A DNA stretch of 64,000 nucleotides from Mytilus trossulus (GCF_036588685.1 NC_086384.1:13778195-13842194), one strand, 5' to 3'. Counted from the stretch's first letter, positions 23,503 to 36,183 are shown. Program-made: numbers and translations. Notes: generated from the letters alone by a model not told the origin.

Positions 23503-26184
23503 ATGAAAACCCTTTTAGTTTTGACCACACTTGTGATAGTAGGAAACTGTCTACTGGAAGATATTTTGGGGAACATCTCGTCAAATAAAAGATCGGTAAG
23601 TAGTATATTGACAACTAACAGATTTGAATGTGAAGAACCAAGAAATTTGTTGAATTGATAAATAAAAAAAGTAGTGCTGTACGAGTTTTGTCAGCAAAAA
23701 CTGATTCGTCTTCTTTTCCAATTTGAAATGTCGTAAAAATATACATTGTACATTAAATGTGTAATAATGTTTTGTTTGTTATCATCTACTTAGTAGATTC
23801 TTAACAAGTTTGAGTATTCGAAGCGTACATTGTAATGTTGTCTTCTTACCATGCTTGTTATTTTTAAACATGATTTTCTTTTATAAGTTCAAACGAACAT
23901 AAGATAAGCGTAATGACTGTCGATTAAAACAAAACATTGATAAAATGCAAATGCAGGAATGATACACACATTATAAAAAGGTCTTCTACTATGAGCATTT
24001 GGTCAAGTTTTAACACTAGTGGTCATCTGTGAAATGTTTAAATAGATGTGGATATATTGTTTACTCCGGGCGCTAATGTTTCTGGAGTGTTATTTAAAAA
24101 ATAATTTCTCGAGAACTGTTTAACTAGCAGTTAAAAGACAATGAGTCTTAATAGTGTGTAGTTTTCTAGAATTCGAAAGGCTCTTCTATTGGTTAGTGAT
24201 TAGTTTTGGAATCGAGGCTACACGACCAATCGTTACTACAGCAATAAAGGCAAGCTAATATAAAGAACGTTGTAGATTTTAGTTTAAAATATTATAGACG
24301 ATTGAATTTATATCATGAATTAAATATTTCTCCTCAGGTTCAAATGCAAACTTACACAATGTGTTTCTTTGGATTTAAGTTAATCTTTTGTGTATCGAAT
24401 ATGTTTACATAAGGCATACACGAAATTGTTTTTTCAAATGTCAAAATTTGTTAAAATCACTTGTAAAAAAAAATGTCACGTAAAAAAATTGATTTTGTAC
24501 CTAAAATTTTCAGAATTAACTGAAAATAATATTTTTAACATAAATGTTTGCTTTTTTGTATTATGATATGTGTTTTCATAAAGATAAAAATGATCATTTG
24601 TGTATGTATTTGTTATACAGCTTCTCATGAGAAGAGGTCATGAAAGTACACTCAACTTTTTGTTTATGGTAGCTGATGATGATAGGGACGGCAATTTATC
24701 CGCTTCAGAGTTGCTTCCATATACTAAACCAAAAGACGGAATGACACCAGAGGCGAAGGCTAAAGAGACTATTAAAAAATGTGACACCAATAATGATCAC
24801 CAGTGTACCAAAAGAGGTAAGTTATCGATCTTTGCCATTAAAGCAGAAGGTTTTGCATGCCACGAAACCAGGTTCAACCCACCATTTGTATCTTAAAATG
24901 CCATGTAGGGAAATGACAAATTGTTATATGATAGTTCGTTTCTGTGTGTCTTACATTTTAATGTTATGTCGAAGTTCTCTTATATTTGATGTGTTCCCCT
25001 CAGTTTTACTTTGTTTTTTATCTATCGATTTTAGAATTTCAAGCAGCGGTATACTACTGTTGCCTTTATTTGCCACAAAAAAGTCTAAATTTAAGTATTT
25101 TTGTATCAGACATCTCCAATTTTACTATTACTTTTTGTTTTAAATTCGGATTTGCTTCAAATTGGAAATCTTTTATAAACAATTGTATGATGACAGTAGA
25201 TCTACGACGTTTGTCGTTTGTTTGCTGTCTCTCTGACATGTTTACATTGGCACATCAAAATCTAATTGTGAATGTAACCCGTCTTCTGATTGGATATATT
25301 GCTTTGTCTATAAGCTTATAGACATACTTTTCCATGTGTCTGCGACGTATTTTTCATTATCTACTACGGTTTAAAATGGAATTTAGAATTAAATTATAAG
25401 GAATGACCTTTACCTTTTTTCTGTCTAATTGAAATGACATTAAAAAAAGGGGTGCACACTTTTAAGAAATACTTTACGCGGATTATTGTGGTTGCATAAC
25501 ATTTTGTATGTTATTTCATCATAGACAGAAATGATCTTACAGTCTTTCCTAAATTATCATATAAATATCATATGCATATGCATAATAGGATTTTTTTTAA
25601 ACATGAAATTCACAAATGCATTTCACGTGACTAAGAATCTTTATTTTGGCTTTTTAACATTTTTTGAATCGAGCGTCACTGATGAGTCTTTTGTAGACGA
25701 AACGCACGTCTGGTGTAGATATAAAATTTCAATCCTGATATCTATGATGAGTTTATTTTGTATCGAACGTCACAAAATTTTGGAAGAATGTAGGGGTACT
25801 TTGCACACATGTAAATATAGCATAAAATTGAGAATGGAAATGGGGAATGTGTCAAAAAGACAACAACCCGACCATAGAAAAAACAACAGCAGAAGGTCAC
25901 CAACAGGTCTTCAATGTGGCCAGAAATTCCCGCACCCGGAGGCGTCCTTATTTATCATATTTATTTTCACATATGATTTATTATTAAAAAACTTGTTCAA
26001 CAAGACATGACAAATGATATAACAGAAAAAAATAATTGTGAATGCCTTTAGTAAAACTTCTTGCACCAATACATATTGTATTATTTTTGAGAAAGGGAAA
26101 ACATAGAGTTTGAACAACTTCCACCTCAAATTTAAATTTTCTTTTTCAGAAATGCTGACATACTTGAGAAGTGTGGAAAATTGA
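23503..26184 (+). CDS. Gene A: small secreted EF-hand protein
   Basis: Spliced gene with coding exons 23503-23595, 24621-24816 and 26150-26184 (stop TGA 26182-26184), giving 107 residues. All introns are GT-AG, the first phase 0 and the second phase 1. Residues 1-16 form a signal peptide (MKTLLVLTTLVIVGNC), so the protein should enter the secretory pathway. EF-hand loop 1 is DDDRDGNLSASE (residues 50-61), with all canonical ligands. Loop 2 is DTNNDHQCTKRE (86-97), with His where Gly is usual. The second intron interrupts the final Glu codon of loop 2, and the last exon supplies the following helix. Dibasic KR (29-30) and RR (35-36) flank a short linker. Compared with B and C it has an extra Cys in loop 2 and is about two-thirds identical. 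I do not recognise a named family. Calcium binding is expected; the partner and role are unknown. The ATG follows the intron acceptor by 3 nt and is the first in the mRNA. Confidence 0.85.
23600..24610. other. Gene A intron 2: nothing recognised
   Basis: AT-rich intron between the signal-peptide and EF-hand exons. I see no repeat, RNA or coding signal. It lacks the TTAA MITE and the long 25-bp arrays found at this place in other copies. Confidence 0.5.
25673..25716 (+). ncRNA. Hammerhead ribozyme motif in intron 3 of gene A, sense strand
   Basis: Core CTGATGA 25679-25685; stem II GTCT/AGAC with loop TTTGT; GAAA; stem III one C-G pair with a GCAC loop; cleavage predicted after 25710. Stem I is GCGTCA (25673-25678) with TGGTGT (25711-25716), which includes G-U pairs. 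It is flanked by retrozyme-like sequence (ataaaatttcaatcctgata). Transcribed with the gene, it could cut the pre-mRNA intron. Confidence 0.75.
25828..25955 (+). repeat. Dispersed repeat DR3
   Basis: Contains 'aatggaaatggggaatgtgt', 'gacaacaacccgaccat' and 'cccgcacccggaggcg', a family I recognise from Mytilus DNA. A shorter piece is at 49755-49805. The 159-codon frame across it is a repeat artefact. Confidence 0.65.
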
Positions 26185-26265
26185 GGAACGATTGGCGTTT
26201 GTTGTTGTAAAAATTATATGCTTTTCTTTATTTCATATTAAAGATGATCAGACAGTATAGATGTT

Positions 26266-26271
26266 AATAAA
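26266..26271 (+). terminator. Candidate poly(A) signal of gene A
   Basis: AATAAA 82 nt after the stop codon. A second AATAAA at 26375-26380 is the position shared with genes B, C and D, so either could be used. Confidence 0.5.
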
Positions 26272-26309
26272 AGTAAAACATTAATGCTTCTAGTTTCGAA
26301 AATAAAGTT

Positions 26310-26540
26310 ACCCTAGGCTATTGTCAACGAGAGGCGAAAATATACCAAATTGATATTCCATCGCATATGTCGAAAATAAAAACAAAACAAAAAACACAAT
26401 ACAATACAATACAAACCACAAAATAGAAGTTAAAAGAACGCGAATCGCTCCTTAAACAGGGGGTGATCTCAGGTGCTCGCGAATGATTCACAGATCCTGC
26501 TTTATGTGGAACCCGCCATGTTTCTCATTTAAATACTAAC
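26310..26540 (-). repeat. Dispersed repeat DR2 downstream of gene A
   Basis: Minus-strand copy of the family that includes 'tagttttctatgttgtg', 'gccatggc' and 'agcacctgagatcacc' on its other strand. The same insertion is downstream of genes B, C and D (41690, 49150, 62400), so it predates the duplications. In B and C its inner part became a minisatellite. Confidence 0.65.
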
Positions 26541-26689
26541 CCTGTATTAAATCTAGTCTAGTAGATGACTTTCGGGGGAAAGATGGACGTTATAGATCGC
26601 TGAAAAATTTATAGCATAAACGAAAAATAGTATGGTCAATGGTTTTTTTGTCAAACTAGAGTCCGTTAGTCGGAATACGAGGAAATATG

Positions 26690-26905
26690 ATATAAAAAAG
26701 AAGATGTGGTATGATTGCAAATGAGACATATTTCAACGTAACAGCAACCCATACATTCAATTTACAATTCCCCCCTTTCATGTATTTATTGTAACGCACT
26801 CTATTAATGTATAAAAAGGAATGCCGCGTGCATGATGTGTGCTACTTTTCCTTCCTGTGCACATAAGATCACCCCAATTGTGGGTTTTTGTTGACTTTTT
26901 AAAAT
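26690..26905. repeat. Conserved 3' flank shared with gene D
   Basis: From a short DR1 end (aaaagaagatgtggtatgat) to 'aatgccgcgtgcatgatgtg'. It aligns with 62710-62940 after gene D, and the last part with 42480-42530 and 49617-49665. This sets the right edge of the duplicated gene unit. Confidence 0.65.
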
Positions 26906-26984
26906 CTATAAAATGATTTGTTTCATGGCGTTTTCAGTTGTGAAGTTTGAATGTGTAATTGTGTATCTTCCGCTTTTTTCCAAT

Positions 26985-27170
26985 GCGAGTAAAACGAGAA
27001 AAAGAAACCAGTTAGACATTCGGGGTTCGTGTTGCTTATTCTTTAGTTTTCTATGTTGTGTCATGTGTACTATTGTTTGTCTGTTTTCGATTTATGACTT
27101 TGACTGTCTCTCTGTTATCTTCCGTCCCTGTTTTGAAACATCGCGTCTTCTTGGCATAAACATACAATTT
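26985..27170 (+). repeat. Dispersed repeat DR2 fragment
   Basis: Plus-strand DR2 with 'ttagttttctatgttgtgtc', 'gtactattgtttgtctgttt' and 'tttatgactttgactgtc'. The reading frame here is of repeat origin. Confidence 0.7.
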
Positions 27171-27294
27171 TCAACAACAGACATTGGTCAATAAACTTTA
27201 ATTCGCCCGGACCAAATAACACCGTCAACATTATTACAAAAGAACTAACTTCGAATCGGTGTACAAAATTTTGTTATATGACCCTTATCGCATT

Positions 27295-27570
27295 TAAATT
27301 TAACAGGGTTTACTTGGACTCATGGTGACCTTTAATTCTTTATCAAAAAATAAAATCATAAAAATACTGAACTCCAAGGAAAACTCCAAAATGAAAGTGT
27401 CATAAATTATGGCAAAATCAAAAGCTAAAACACACCAGGCGAATGAGTAATAACTTTCGTACTCTTGACTTGGTACAGGCATTTTCTTATATAGAAATCG
27501 ATGGATTGAACCTGGGTTTTATTTGTAGCTGAACCTTTCACTTGAATGACAGTCGCATCAAATTCCATTA
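27295..27570 (+). repeat. Dispersed repeat DR4
   Basis: Includes 'aaaaatactgaactccaagg', 'atggcaaaatcaaaagct' and 'gacttggtacaggcattttc'. Copies also lie at 54415-54680 (plus) and 35135-35360 (minus). Confidence 0.7.
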
Positions 27571-27899
27571 TTCGGACAACGATGCGTGAACAAAACAAAC
27601 AGACACAATAGGTAAAAATATCAAAAATAGGGCCACAGCAGTCAACATTGTGTTATCATCGTTATCACCATAAAACAAACAAGTGAAACAAATAAGCACA
27701 GAGAGGCATAAATTAAATTAACAACCTTTTTTGTTTTTTTTATTATACGTTTTTATTGATTTATGAAAAATCCTCCCTTACAGAAAAAGGACATAAGTTG
27801 TAATAATGATTTGAATTTCGCCGATAATTCGTTCAGAATGTCATTGAAGAAAACATACTTTAACATCTTTTATTGTAGTCAACTTAAACCGTATATATA

Positions 27900-28265
27900 G
27901 AAATAAAAAAGAAGTGATACGGTAGCAAATGAGACAAATCTCTACAAAAGACGTGACTACACAAAATATAACAATTATAGGTCACCGTACGGACTTCAAA
28001 AATTAGCATAACTTATACCGAATAGTTAATTATAAAAGTCTCCGAAACTACAAATATAACAAAATTCAAAAGAGAAAAGTAACGGCCTAGTTTATATACA
28101 AAACAATAAACAAAAAAAACAAATATAATATACAGTATCAAACAACGACATTAAATTACAGACTCGGAGCAGGCACATACATAATGTGCAGGGTTAAAAA
28201 ATATTCGCTGGCGATATTTCCCCCTAACCTTGGACAGTGGTGTTACAATAAATGAATCCAAATGT
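27900..28265 (+). repeat. Dispersed repeat DR1
   Basis: Nearly full-length copy from 'aaaaagaagtgatacggta' to 'cttggacagtggtgttac', diverged from the 63228 copy. Confidence 0.75.
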
Positions 28266-28740
28266 GCATAATATTTTAATGGATTCATCCAACTTTAAAT
28301 TGACTTTATATCACAAATTATAACATATATTGTCAATTATGCTTTAACTACATACTACACAATATTTATCGTAAATTAACAATGAACGAATAATTTGATC
28401 TGTGATACATGCATGCAAATATATAGGTAATAAAAATTATAAGGGATAAATAATTAAGATCAAAAGTAAATAAATAGGTTTAAACAAGTATGATTAAAAT
28501 AAATTTTAACAATTTTTTTTTACAAAAATCATCACTTTTGAAAAAAACCTGCGGTAATTTTACACAGTCACGTGAATGAAAATAATTTTGTTGTTACGCA
28601 TACTTCTTCTGTGTGTGTAAATCCTCCATTTAGGAACGCCAAGAAATGTCTTTAATATCAATAAAACTAATTCAACACTTGGTACATATAGTTTGAATTT
28701 CAACAATAACACTATACAATTAAAAACCAATTGTTCAGAG
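28266..28740. other. Nothing recognised
   Basis: AT-rich spacer with simple A/T runs. I see no gene, RNA or shared repeat. Confidence 0.5.
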
Positions 28741-28744
28741 AACA

Positions 28745-29640
28745 ATTGAAGGTCTTTCCACTAGTAAAGATCTATTTTGATATTGATATCGGAAAAATCA
28801 GTTAATAATGTTAATTCCTATGGCTTTATGATGTATTTATATGAATTTAAAGCGAAGGTCAAAATCTAGAACGTCCTATTAACCTATGACCTTGACCTCA
28901 ATTTCAAGGTCATAAACCAAGGACCATAATCAAAAGACTATAGGTCTTATTTATAGTTGGTTAATGAGTTATTTCACCATACGCATATTTTAAATACAAG
29001 AGGGGAGAAAACACCCTTTTACGTTCAACGTACCCTTTCAATCAAAATTTACGTGTAACGACATGTCGCAACAAACAATGCAGTTAAAATAATTTGTCGT
29101 TATCTTATACAGTTTCTGGAAATAAGAGAGAAAAAGTTAAATTCAAAAATTAAAATATGACCTTGACCTTTGACCTTGACCTAATTTTCATTTTTTTGGA
29201 CCAAGGACCTCAAATCAAAAGTTCCTAGGTCTTTAGCACTTATGGTTTACAAGATAGAAATGCATTTCACTTATATCAAATGCATAAGGAGAAATAACTC
29301 CCATATGAAGCGTTTATATCGCTTCGGTCAAATAGAACAAATCATGCGAAGGATATAACAAGCGATTTTGTAAAATAAATTTGTCGTAATCTTTTACGGT
29401 TGCGAAGGAGTTGTGCTCACAAGGAAAACAGTGTTTGGGGAGATAACTCCTACAAAGAAAAGTATTTGGTTACGCAGGGTAAATTTCAAAAGCGCATTAT
29501 CTGTTCGATATTATATACGAAATATCTAAGCGACATGTTGCGAAACAAATATTTATCGCAAGAACCAAATTAGGCGGAAGGAAAAAAAATAATCAGAAGA
29601 AAAACAATAGGTCTTTCCACAGAAAAGTAGAACGACCTAA
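28745..29640. mobile_element. Putative dispersed element bounded by AGGTCTTTCCAC, with TGACCTTGACCT motifs
   Basis: AGGTCTTTCCAC occurs near the left end (28750) and at 29610. On the right it is followed by a near-inverted copy that forms a hairpin (29609-29640). Inside are two blocks carrying 'tgaccttgacct' (near 28889 and 29159) and several 'ggagataactcc'-like motifs. I recognise such blocks as dispersed in bivalve DNA. The class is not known to me. Confidence 0.5.
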
Positions 29641-29730
29641 TTATTGCTAGATAAAATCATCTGTACAAGTGCAAAGAACAGTATTTAAGGAGACATGAAA
29701 TTCTTTTGATGTTCAAAATACGAAGAAGTG

Positions 29731-30313
29731 AAAGGAGTAGGTTCAGTATGGCCCCTTTTTGCCCACAAGTATAGCAGTTTTAGAAAATTGTGAAAATTTA
29801 ATATTAAAGCTACAGTTTGAAAGTAAAATGCTTCTGCTACATAATTATGAGCTGTTTTTGACAATACAATGCATAAATATCGCGTTCTAGCATCATTAAC
29901 TCGTGCTAAATTACTATATTCTTCAAATTTTTAGCATCTTTGTTAATTTTTTAGACAGTTTCCGTCTAAAATGAAAGTGGCCGCATTTGTATTCATTCAT
30001 TATATTGAAATGTAAGTTATATTTGATAATAGTACAAAACATATATAACGTTTAAGATGAACACGGATACGGCTACATTCATTTTATACAAAAACCATCT
30101 GAAAAGTGATGTTTTTTGGCATGTTTGATAGATTTTTCGCATTTAAGCTTGAATCAGAGCGTTTTTAATGACGAAATCAGTTAAAATCTTTCACATGAAC
30201 TTATCGAATCAATTGAAATAGACATTTAAGTGTTGAAAAAGTGTCCAAAAATGTTCATTAGACGAACCTGAAATCTGAGGCCAAAATCGGCCCTTACCGG
30301 ACCTACTCCTTTT
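29731..30313. mobile_element. MITE of about 583 bp with 24-bp inverted termini
   Basis: The left end starts AAAGGAGTAGGTTCAGTATG and the right end ends CCGGACCTACTCCTTTT. The reverse complement of the right end matches the left with few differences over about 24 bp. Inside is a perfect palindrome around 'tttagacagtttccgtcta' (29950-29970). I could not settle the target duplication. Non-coding. Confidence 0.75.
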
Positions 30314-31675
30314 GTAGTAATTCCAAATAATGAAAGCTGGTATATGGACAAGATCTATGTTTTAACCAACATTTTATAACAAAAATACATTACAAATAGT
30401 ATCAACAGGTCACATTAACAAGAAAGTCCTATTCGAGAATACTCACAGTTACTGACAGCTTGTAAAAAGCCAGAACCATTAATGCTATAAAAAAATCACG
30501 CATCAGAGACTAAAATCAACTAAAACACATCCCAAGGATTTAGTATTTTAGCGTAATGAACTCTTTCAACTTTTACATATCTACAAAATGTGATTTGAAG
30601 TTTTTATAAGACAAGTCAATAGTTATCTTCAGTATTTTGTCTATATTATTTTTTAAATGATTTGTAGGGTAGTTACCACATATATCAGAACCATATGATG
30701 TAATTATTTTAAAACAGTATACGGTTAAAATATTTAGTAGAATTGAGATATTTTAAACTCGGTCATATAAGACAGTGAAGTTCAAATGAGGTATAAGTTT
30801 TCTTTAGGAAACAGAGAATGTGTTGCACTTTTGGTCATGCCCACTTTGTAATGTTATACAAATACAAAATAAAATACTGTGGGACAATCATGTGGTAAAG
30901 GTTGACCTCCAATATTACTGATTCATTATAAAAAAAAGGACTTTTACGCCCAAGGTTTTATTTTTAAAACCGCATTATGACATTAATAATTATATTCCAA
31001 CTCGATATACATGTGGAGTGGAAATGCGGTCTCTTTTCGTTTTTTTACTTTGTCAAATTTTTAGTTTAGTTTACAACAAAAATAGCCTTTACAGCCATTC
31101 AAACATTATGAAAGATAGTACCATTAAAACAGTTCATCCAACAGGAGTCAGATATTGACCTTTCAAACATAGTTTAAACAAACATACTGAGATATTGGAC
31201 AAATAAAACCAAGTTTAAACAAATATTTGTAGTGTTATGGGTTTCAAATTATGACTAGTATCAGCAAAGACCCACTAAAACAACATCTGATACAATAGTT
31301 TAACAATTATTTAAGATATATGGATGCTATATTGGCTCGCAATAATGACGACTTCAGTATGTATACTAGATATATTTATCCTGTTGAACTTACTTTATAT
31401 AAAGCTAATACTAACTATGATTACTGCCCCTTTTCTCGATCTTGGTATCTATATCCTTAACGGGAAGCTCAATACAATCATTCATGATTTATTTTAGATG
31501 GTAACGTTCCCTCAAGCGTGTTACCATGATATTTATTTCCCATAATACCTAACACAAGCAAATGGTCACAGTTTTTGCAGTCAGATAAGAAACAACATAT
31601 AAAGCTCATACTTATCAAACGAAAGAAAAAAAATTTGTCATATTTAAACCAAAAAAGAAGGAGATATGGTACCTT
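30314..31675. other. Nothing recognised
   Basis: AT-rich spacer without a supported gene or a repeat shared with the rest of the window. Confidence 0.5.
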
Positions 31676-31679
31676 GACT

Positions 31680-32340
31680 CACAGTTATTTTTATCAGAGC
31701 GACATAAAATCATCAGAACCAGTTCAACTAATCGACCGATATGAAACCATGCAACGATTTCAATCAAACAGAGCGATATGGAGTCATCAAAGCCAGTTCA
31801 ATTAAAGAGAGCTATATGAAACCATCTAACCCAACCCAACAGAACAGGGCTATATGAAAACATCAAACTCAGATCAACCAAATAGAGCAATATTAAACTT
31901 TAAATCCATTTTTATCCAAACAGAGCGATATGAAACCACCAAACTCAGTTTAACCAATTAAAATGAGATGTAAAGCCACTAACCAAAGTTTTAATTCAAA
32001 AATAAAAGACAAGGAACTATAAAACCTAGTTCAACCGAATGGGCTGAGAGACGGAACTATCAAAACTAATTCAGCCAATATGACTAAGATGCGAAACCAT
32101 ATCATCTAGTCCTAAAAGACGGAGTGAGATGTGAAACCATAAAACTCAAGTCGACCAAATGGACTGAGATATGAATTCATTTCGACAAGTCCAACAAAAA
32201 TGAGTGATATTTTGAACCATGAAACCCAATTAAATCAAACTAACTGTGATATTTAAACCATAAATTTCAATCAACCAGAGTGATATATGGAGCCATAAAA
32301 CAACGTTAAACCAGACACACATATAAAGTAAACAACAAAC
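31680..32340 (+). repeat. Degenerate minisatellite, period about 37-40 bp
   Basis: Many diverged units with the pattern 'gagcgatatgaaaccat', 'aaactcagttcaacca'. It continues at 32640-32810 after an inserted segment. The strong divergence marks it as old, unlike the 21-bp and 25-bp arrays. Confidence 0.75.
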
Positions 32341-32399
32341 AAAATCAAATTAAGCGGTGAGAATTGGAACCATAAAACCTGTAACTCTGTAAAATCAGC

Positions 32400-32633
32400 T
32401 AAACGTTTTAATTACGTTGTGTTGAGAAGGGAAAATTAAGCTTTTCAAAGATCAAAATAAAATTTTGTCAAACTGCTATATAACCTGTGTAATTTTACTG
32501 ATAAAAAGGTTGGTTCAAATTTTTTGAAATTTATATATTTTTGTCAAAAAATCAAAGTAAATACTTTGTCAAAATTTTAAGAAAATTAAACGAGCCAGAT
32601 TAATTTTAGTTAAAGTGTTGGGTACCACCTTAA
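32400..32633 (-). mobile_element. Putative TTAA-type element fragment
   Basis: Interrupts the old minisatellite. The right end reads 'gggtaccacc' followed by TTAA (32630-32633), resembling the GGTGG terminus of the MITE in gene B (39398). I do not see a clear matching left terminus. Confidence 0.4.
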
Positions 32634-33029
32634 ACAAACTGACTGAGACAAATCTATTCCAATTCCACAAAACAGAGGGAGATATTTTAAAAATACAACA
32701 TATCAACCGAACGGTGAGATAAATACTGGTAACCATCAAACCCAGTTAAACCAAACAAAGTAAATAAAGAAATAGAACCACAAATCGTATTAACGAAGTC
32801 TGTAATAACAGTCAAAAAATTAAAAAGAAAAGATTTGGAAACCAAATATATAAAAAGTTGTAAAGCATCAAAACTAACAAGTTAAAAAATCGTTTTAAGC
32901 CATCTTTGCATGCGTAAGATCATTGCGTGGAAATAGGAAATTGAAAGCAATATTTTATCTTAGTTATATCGTGCAAAGTGTCATTGACGTAGCAATAGGA
33001 CAATTTCAATCACTTAACATATTGTAAAT

Positions 33030-35130
33030 AAAATTGTATTTGTTAATGGCCATTCGCTGATCTTAATAATTCTTTGATAAGTTTGGGTTTCTGTTGTAAG
33101 TAGGTAGCAGGTGCCAGTGCACGTGTCCCACGAAGAAATTTGGTTATAGTAAAGCTTTGAGGTGTATTAATGCATCATATGGACTAAAAAATAAATGAAT
33201 GTAAATGGTAGACAATTATCCTACACAAGTAAGTAGTTGCGTACACAGGTTTCAGATTTCCTCCACGTATGGGTCCGATCAGAAGTCTGAATTAAAGTCT
33301 ACTCACTAGACGGCATCCAATCTAAGTGGGGAAAATCAGTTTCATGTTAACAAATATATCTTGAGATTTCGATGGTTAGGATAGGTACGGAGAAGGCTCT
33401 AATTCACTGATTATCATTATCTCTTGAATTTAGCCTAAAATTTTTGTCTACTACTAGCAAAATTATGAAGGTGATGATTATTTTTGTTATATTTGTATCA
33501 GAGTATCAACTGTTTTGTCTTATTTTTAAGGCATTTTTTAATTTTAAATTTTCCACGCTGAACAAACACCCAAATTTAAGGTTTTCCATATACACATATA
33601 CACTCAAAAGCACGCATATATCTTAATTACTTGAAACCATACAATTTATTTGTTTTTAAGCTTGAATGAATTTACAAGAAATTCAAAACATAAATCCACG
33701 AAACTCTAAAGATTTGTTGTTAAATAACCGGTTTCTGCTTCATATACTTCTAAAGGACTATTAAATTAACTATACTGTTTCGATGTTATTTAATGGGCTA
33801 TGTAGCAAATTTTGCATACAGCCATGGCTCGTTAAACTACAAATGACAAATGAAAAAAACAATGCATTTTCTCTTTTATCAACTAAAATATTGATTTGTC
33901 TTCAATATGGATTAACATTAGAATATATAGCACATAAAATCGGCGACAAGTTTTGCAAAATTTGGCTTTAAAACACAATCATATGGTCTCCGACATCATT
34001 GTGTGTCCAATAATCAAATTGTTACCTTGTTGCTTGTGAAAAACGTCAAAAATCAATATTTGACGGCCTGTAATGCAATGATATTATAATTATTTCTACG
34101 TTTTGTGGGATTTGTTTTTTCCACAAATATCACTTTCGTAAAACCGAAGTCAGTTACCTTCTTTTCATTTAGCATCATTTAAACAGAAATTTAAATATTG
34201 ACAACATATAGGTTTTTTAAAGAAAAATATGTGTATTAAAAATAAAAAAATTGATGATATTGAGACAAATTTTAGAAAATTTTGTCGAATATTTTATGAG
34301 TTTTCTTTACAAATGTTTACCCATTTTGAAAGAATTCATTTAGTTATATTTCAAATGATAAATGAGATAAATGCAATATTTTCGATTTTCTTTGTAGCTT
34401 TACTGAAATCTGTGACATAGCCAATTTATTGTAATTCGGCCTTAATCTAACAGGGATGTCGAAATGGATCTAATAATGGCTGAATATTATCGTGTTTCAA
34501 CAGAAGGATTTTATTGAGAGTTCTCATGTTTCAGCACCGCTGCTTTTAAGCTAGGAGTAGGTGTCTGTAGTTATCAGCAAATAGAATAATTTGATAATGT
34601 TTAATTTGAATATTAAAACGTTTTTATTTTAATTTTTTAATTTTTATTTTTAATAGTAGGATAGTTTATAAACTGGGTCAATTTAGCCCAATTTATAGTC
34701 AGATGAGTCTTATTAAAGCAAATAATATTAAAATTACATTAAATGTCACTATTGAGTGCATGTGATTTTGTACTTAGCTTGCATATTTTTTATTGGACTT
34801 CATTTGGCATGTTGACAACAACAAGTGCAATATCTGTTTTACTTTTAGACATCATACAATGTAACAATGTACCATATGATATAAAAAAAACCTTGGCTTT
34901 TAGTTGTAATCTAAAAAAAAACCACTTCAAATGTAAATCAATATTATTCAACATTGCACATTATTTCCAAATCAAACAAGTCGGAAAGTGAAGACACCGT
35001 TGCATGCTATCGCTTCGAGTCTCTTCACATGTTCTGTCAAATGAATGGTTAGATTTGTAAGCTGTTTGACGTTTTATAATTAAGTGTGTTCTTTTGTTTG
35101 TATTTATCCAAAAAAATGTATTGACTGTCA
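33030..35130. repeat. Diverged upstream region of unit B
   Basis: Positions 34200-35060 align with 54180-55410 before gene D, for example 'ttttaagctaggagtagg' and 'tcgcttcgagtctc'. More weakly it aligns with 560-1350 of unit 1 (tgtttcagcaccgctgctt against ttcatcaccgcggcc). It is an older member of the same upstream unit. Reading frames are not conserved. Confidence 0.6.
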
Positions 35131-35134
35131 TTAA

Positions 35135-35360
35135 AGTGAGAGGGTTAGCGCTATAGAACCAGGTTTAATCCACCATTTTCTACATTTGAAAATGCCTGTA
35201 CCAAGTCAGGAATATGACACTTCTTGTCCATTCGTTTTGTTATTTGATTTTGCCATGTGAGTATGGACTTTCCGAATTGATTTTCCTCTAAGTTCAGTAT
35301 TTTTGTTATTTTACTTTTTGCTGTGAATGTTACATAGAACAGCCCTGGAAAGCGTCTAAA
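35135..35360 (-). repeat. Dispersed repeat DR4
   Basis: Minus-strand copy of the family at 27295 and 54415: 'aatgcctgtaccaagtcagg' and 'ttttgttatttgattttgcc'. Confidence 0.75.
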
Positions 35361-36183
35361 TGAAACTGTTACATGAACAATCAAACAGGACAGATTACAC
35401 TAAATTAATTTGCAAATCAAAATTAAATGAAAATTGAGATTGTTTTAAAATATTTGAGGGTGTGAATGGAGGTTAACAGAAAAGAGAATAATCAACAAAA
35501 AAATAAAGAATAAAGAATAATGGGCAAAATGTATAGACAATAGAAATGATATAAATTCAAAGAATACATAAACTTTTCTATTGATAAACCCTTTGATTTG
35601 ATTTTGCTGGGAAATTTGGTTTTTGCTTTCATTTTTATTTAACGAATGCATATTGTATATATAAGAAGAAGATTTGGTATGATTGTCAAAACGAAAACTG
35701 TTCACAAGGGACCAAAATGATACAACAATTAACAACTTTCTTCGACATAAGTTTTTTCCAATATTCTTCTTTATCTTAATTGTAAATTTCCCTTATATTG
35801 CCTCATAGAAAATGTAGGAGGATCTTATTATTCTAATGACATTACTTTCATGTATTCGTCTCCAATAAATCAATAAAACAGGGATATTAAAATATTATGC
35901 TTTCTTTCATGGTCGATTATAATGGAAAGGTACACCAGTCTCAGCTTATCAGCATTTATCTGTTCAATCTGTACAATTTCTAATTAATCAAACTCATTTC
36001 AGAAGTCTACATATGGTAGATTTATGTTCTTAACCATAAAAAACAACACAAAAACAAGACACAGTATCGCATGAGCATATGTCGATAAATAAATTTGAAA
36101 ACTAGTCGTTTTGTCAACCTTGATTCATTAGACAAGTACAACTATATCAATAGTTATCAAAGGTACCAGGATTATAATTTAGT

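Noticed and set aside
25531-26010. 159-codon open frame, the longest in the window
   Set aside because: It runs across intron 3 of gene A, through the hammerhead and a DR3 dispersed repeat. It has no counterpart in the other gene copies.
34229-34420. 63-codon frame and its relative at 54137-54331, as a conserved small protein
   Set aside because: The DNA is homologous, but starts, stops and phase differ between copies. Similarity is at DNA level only.
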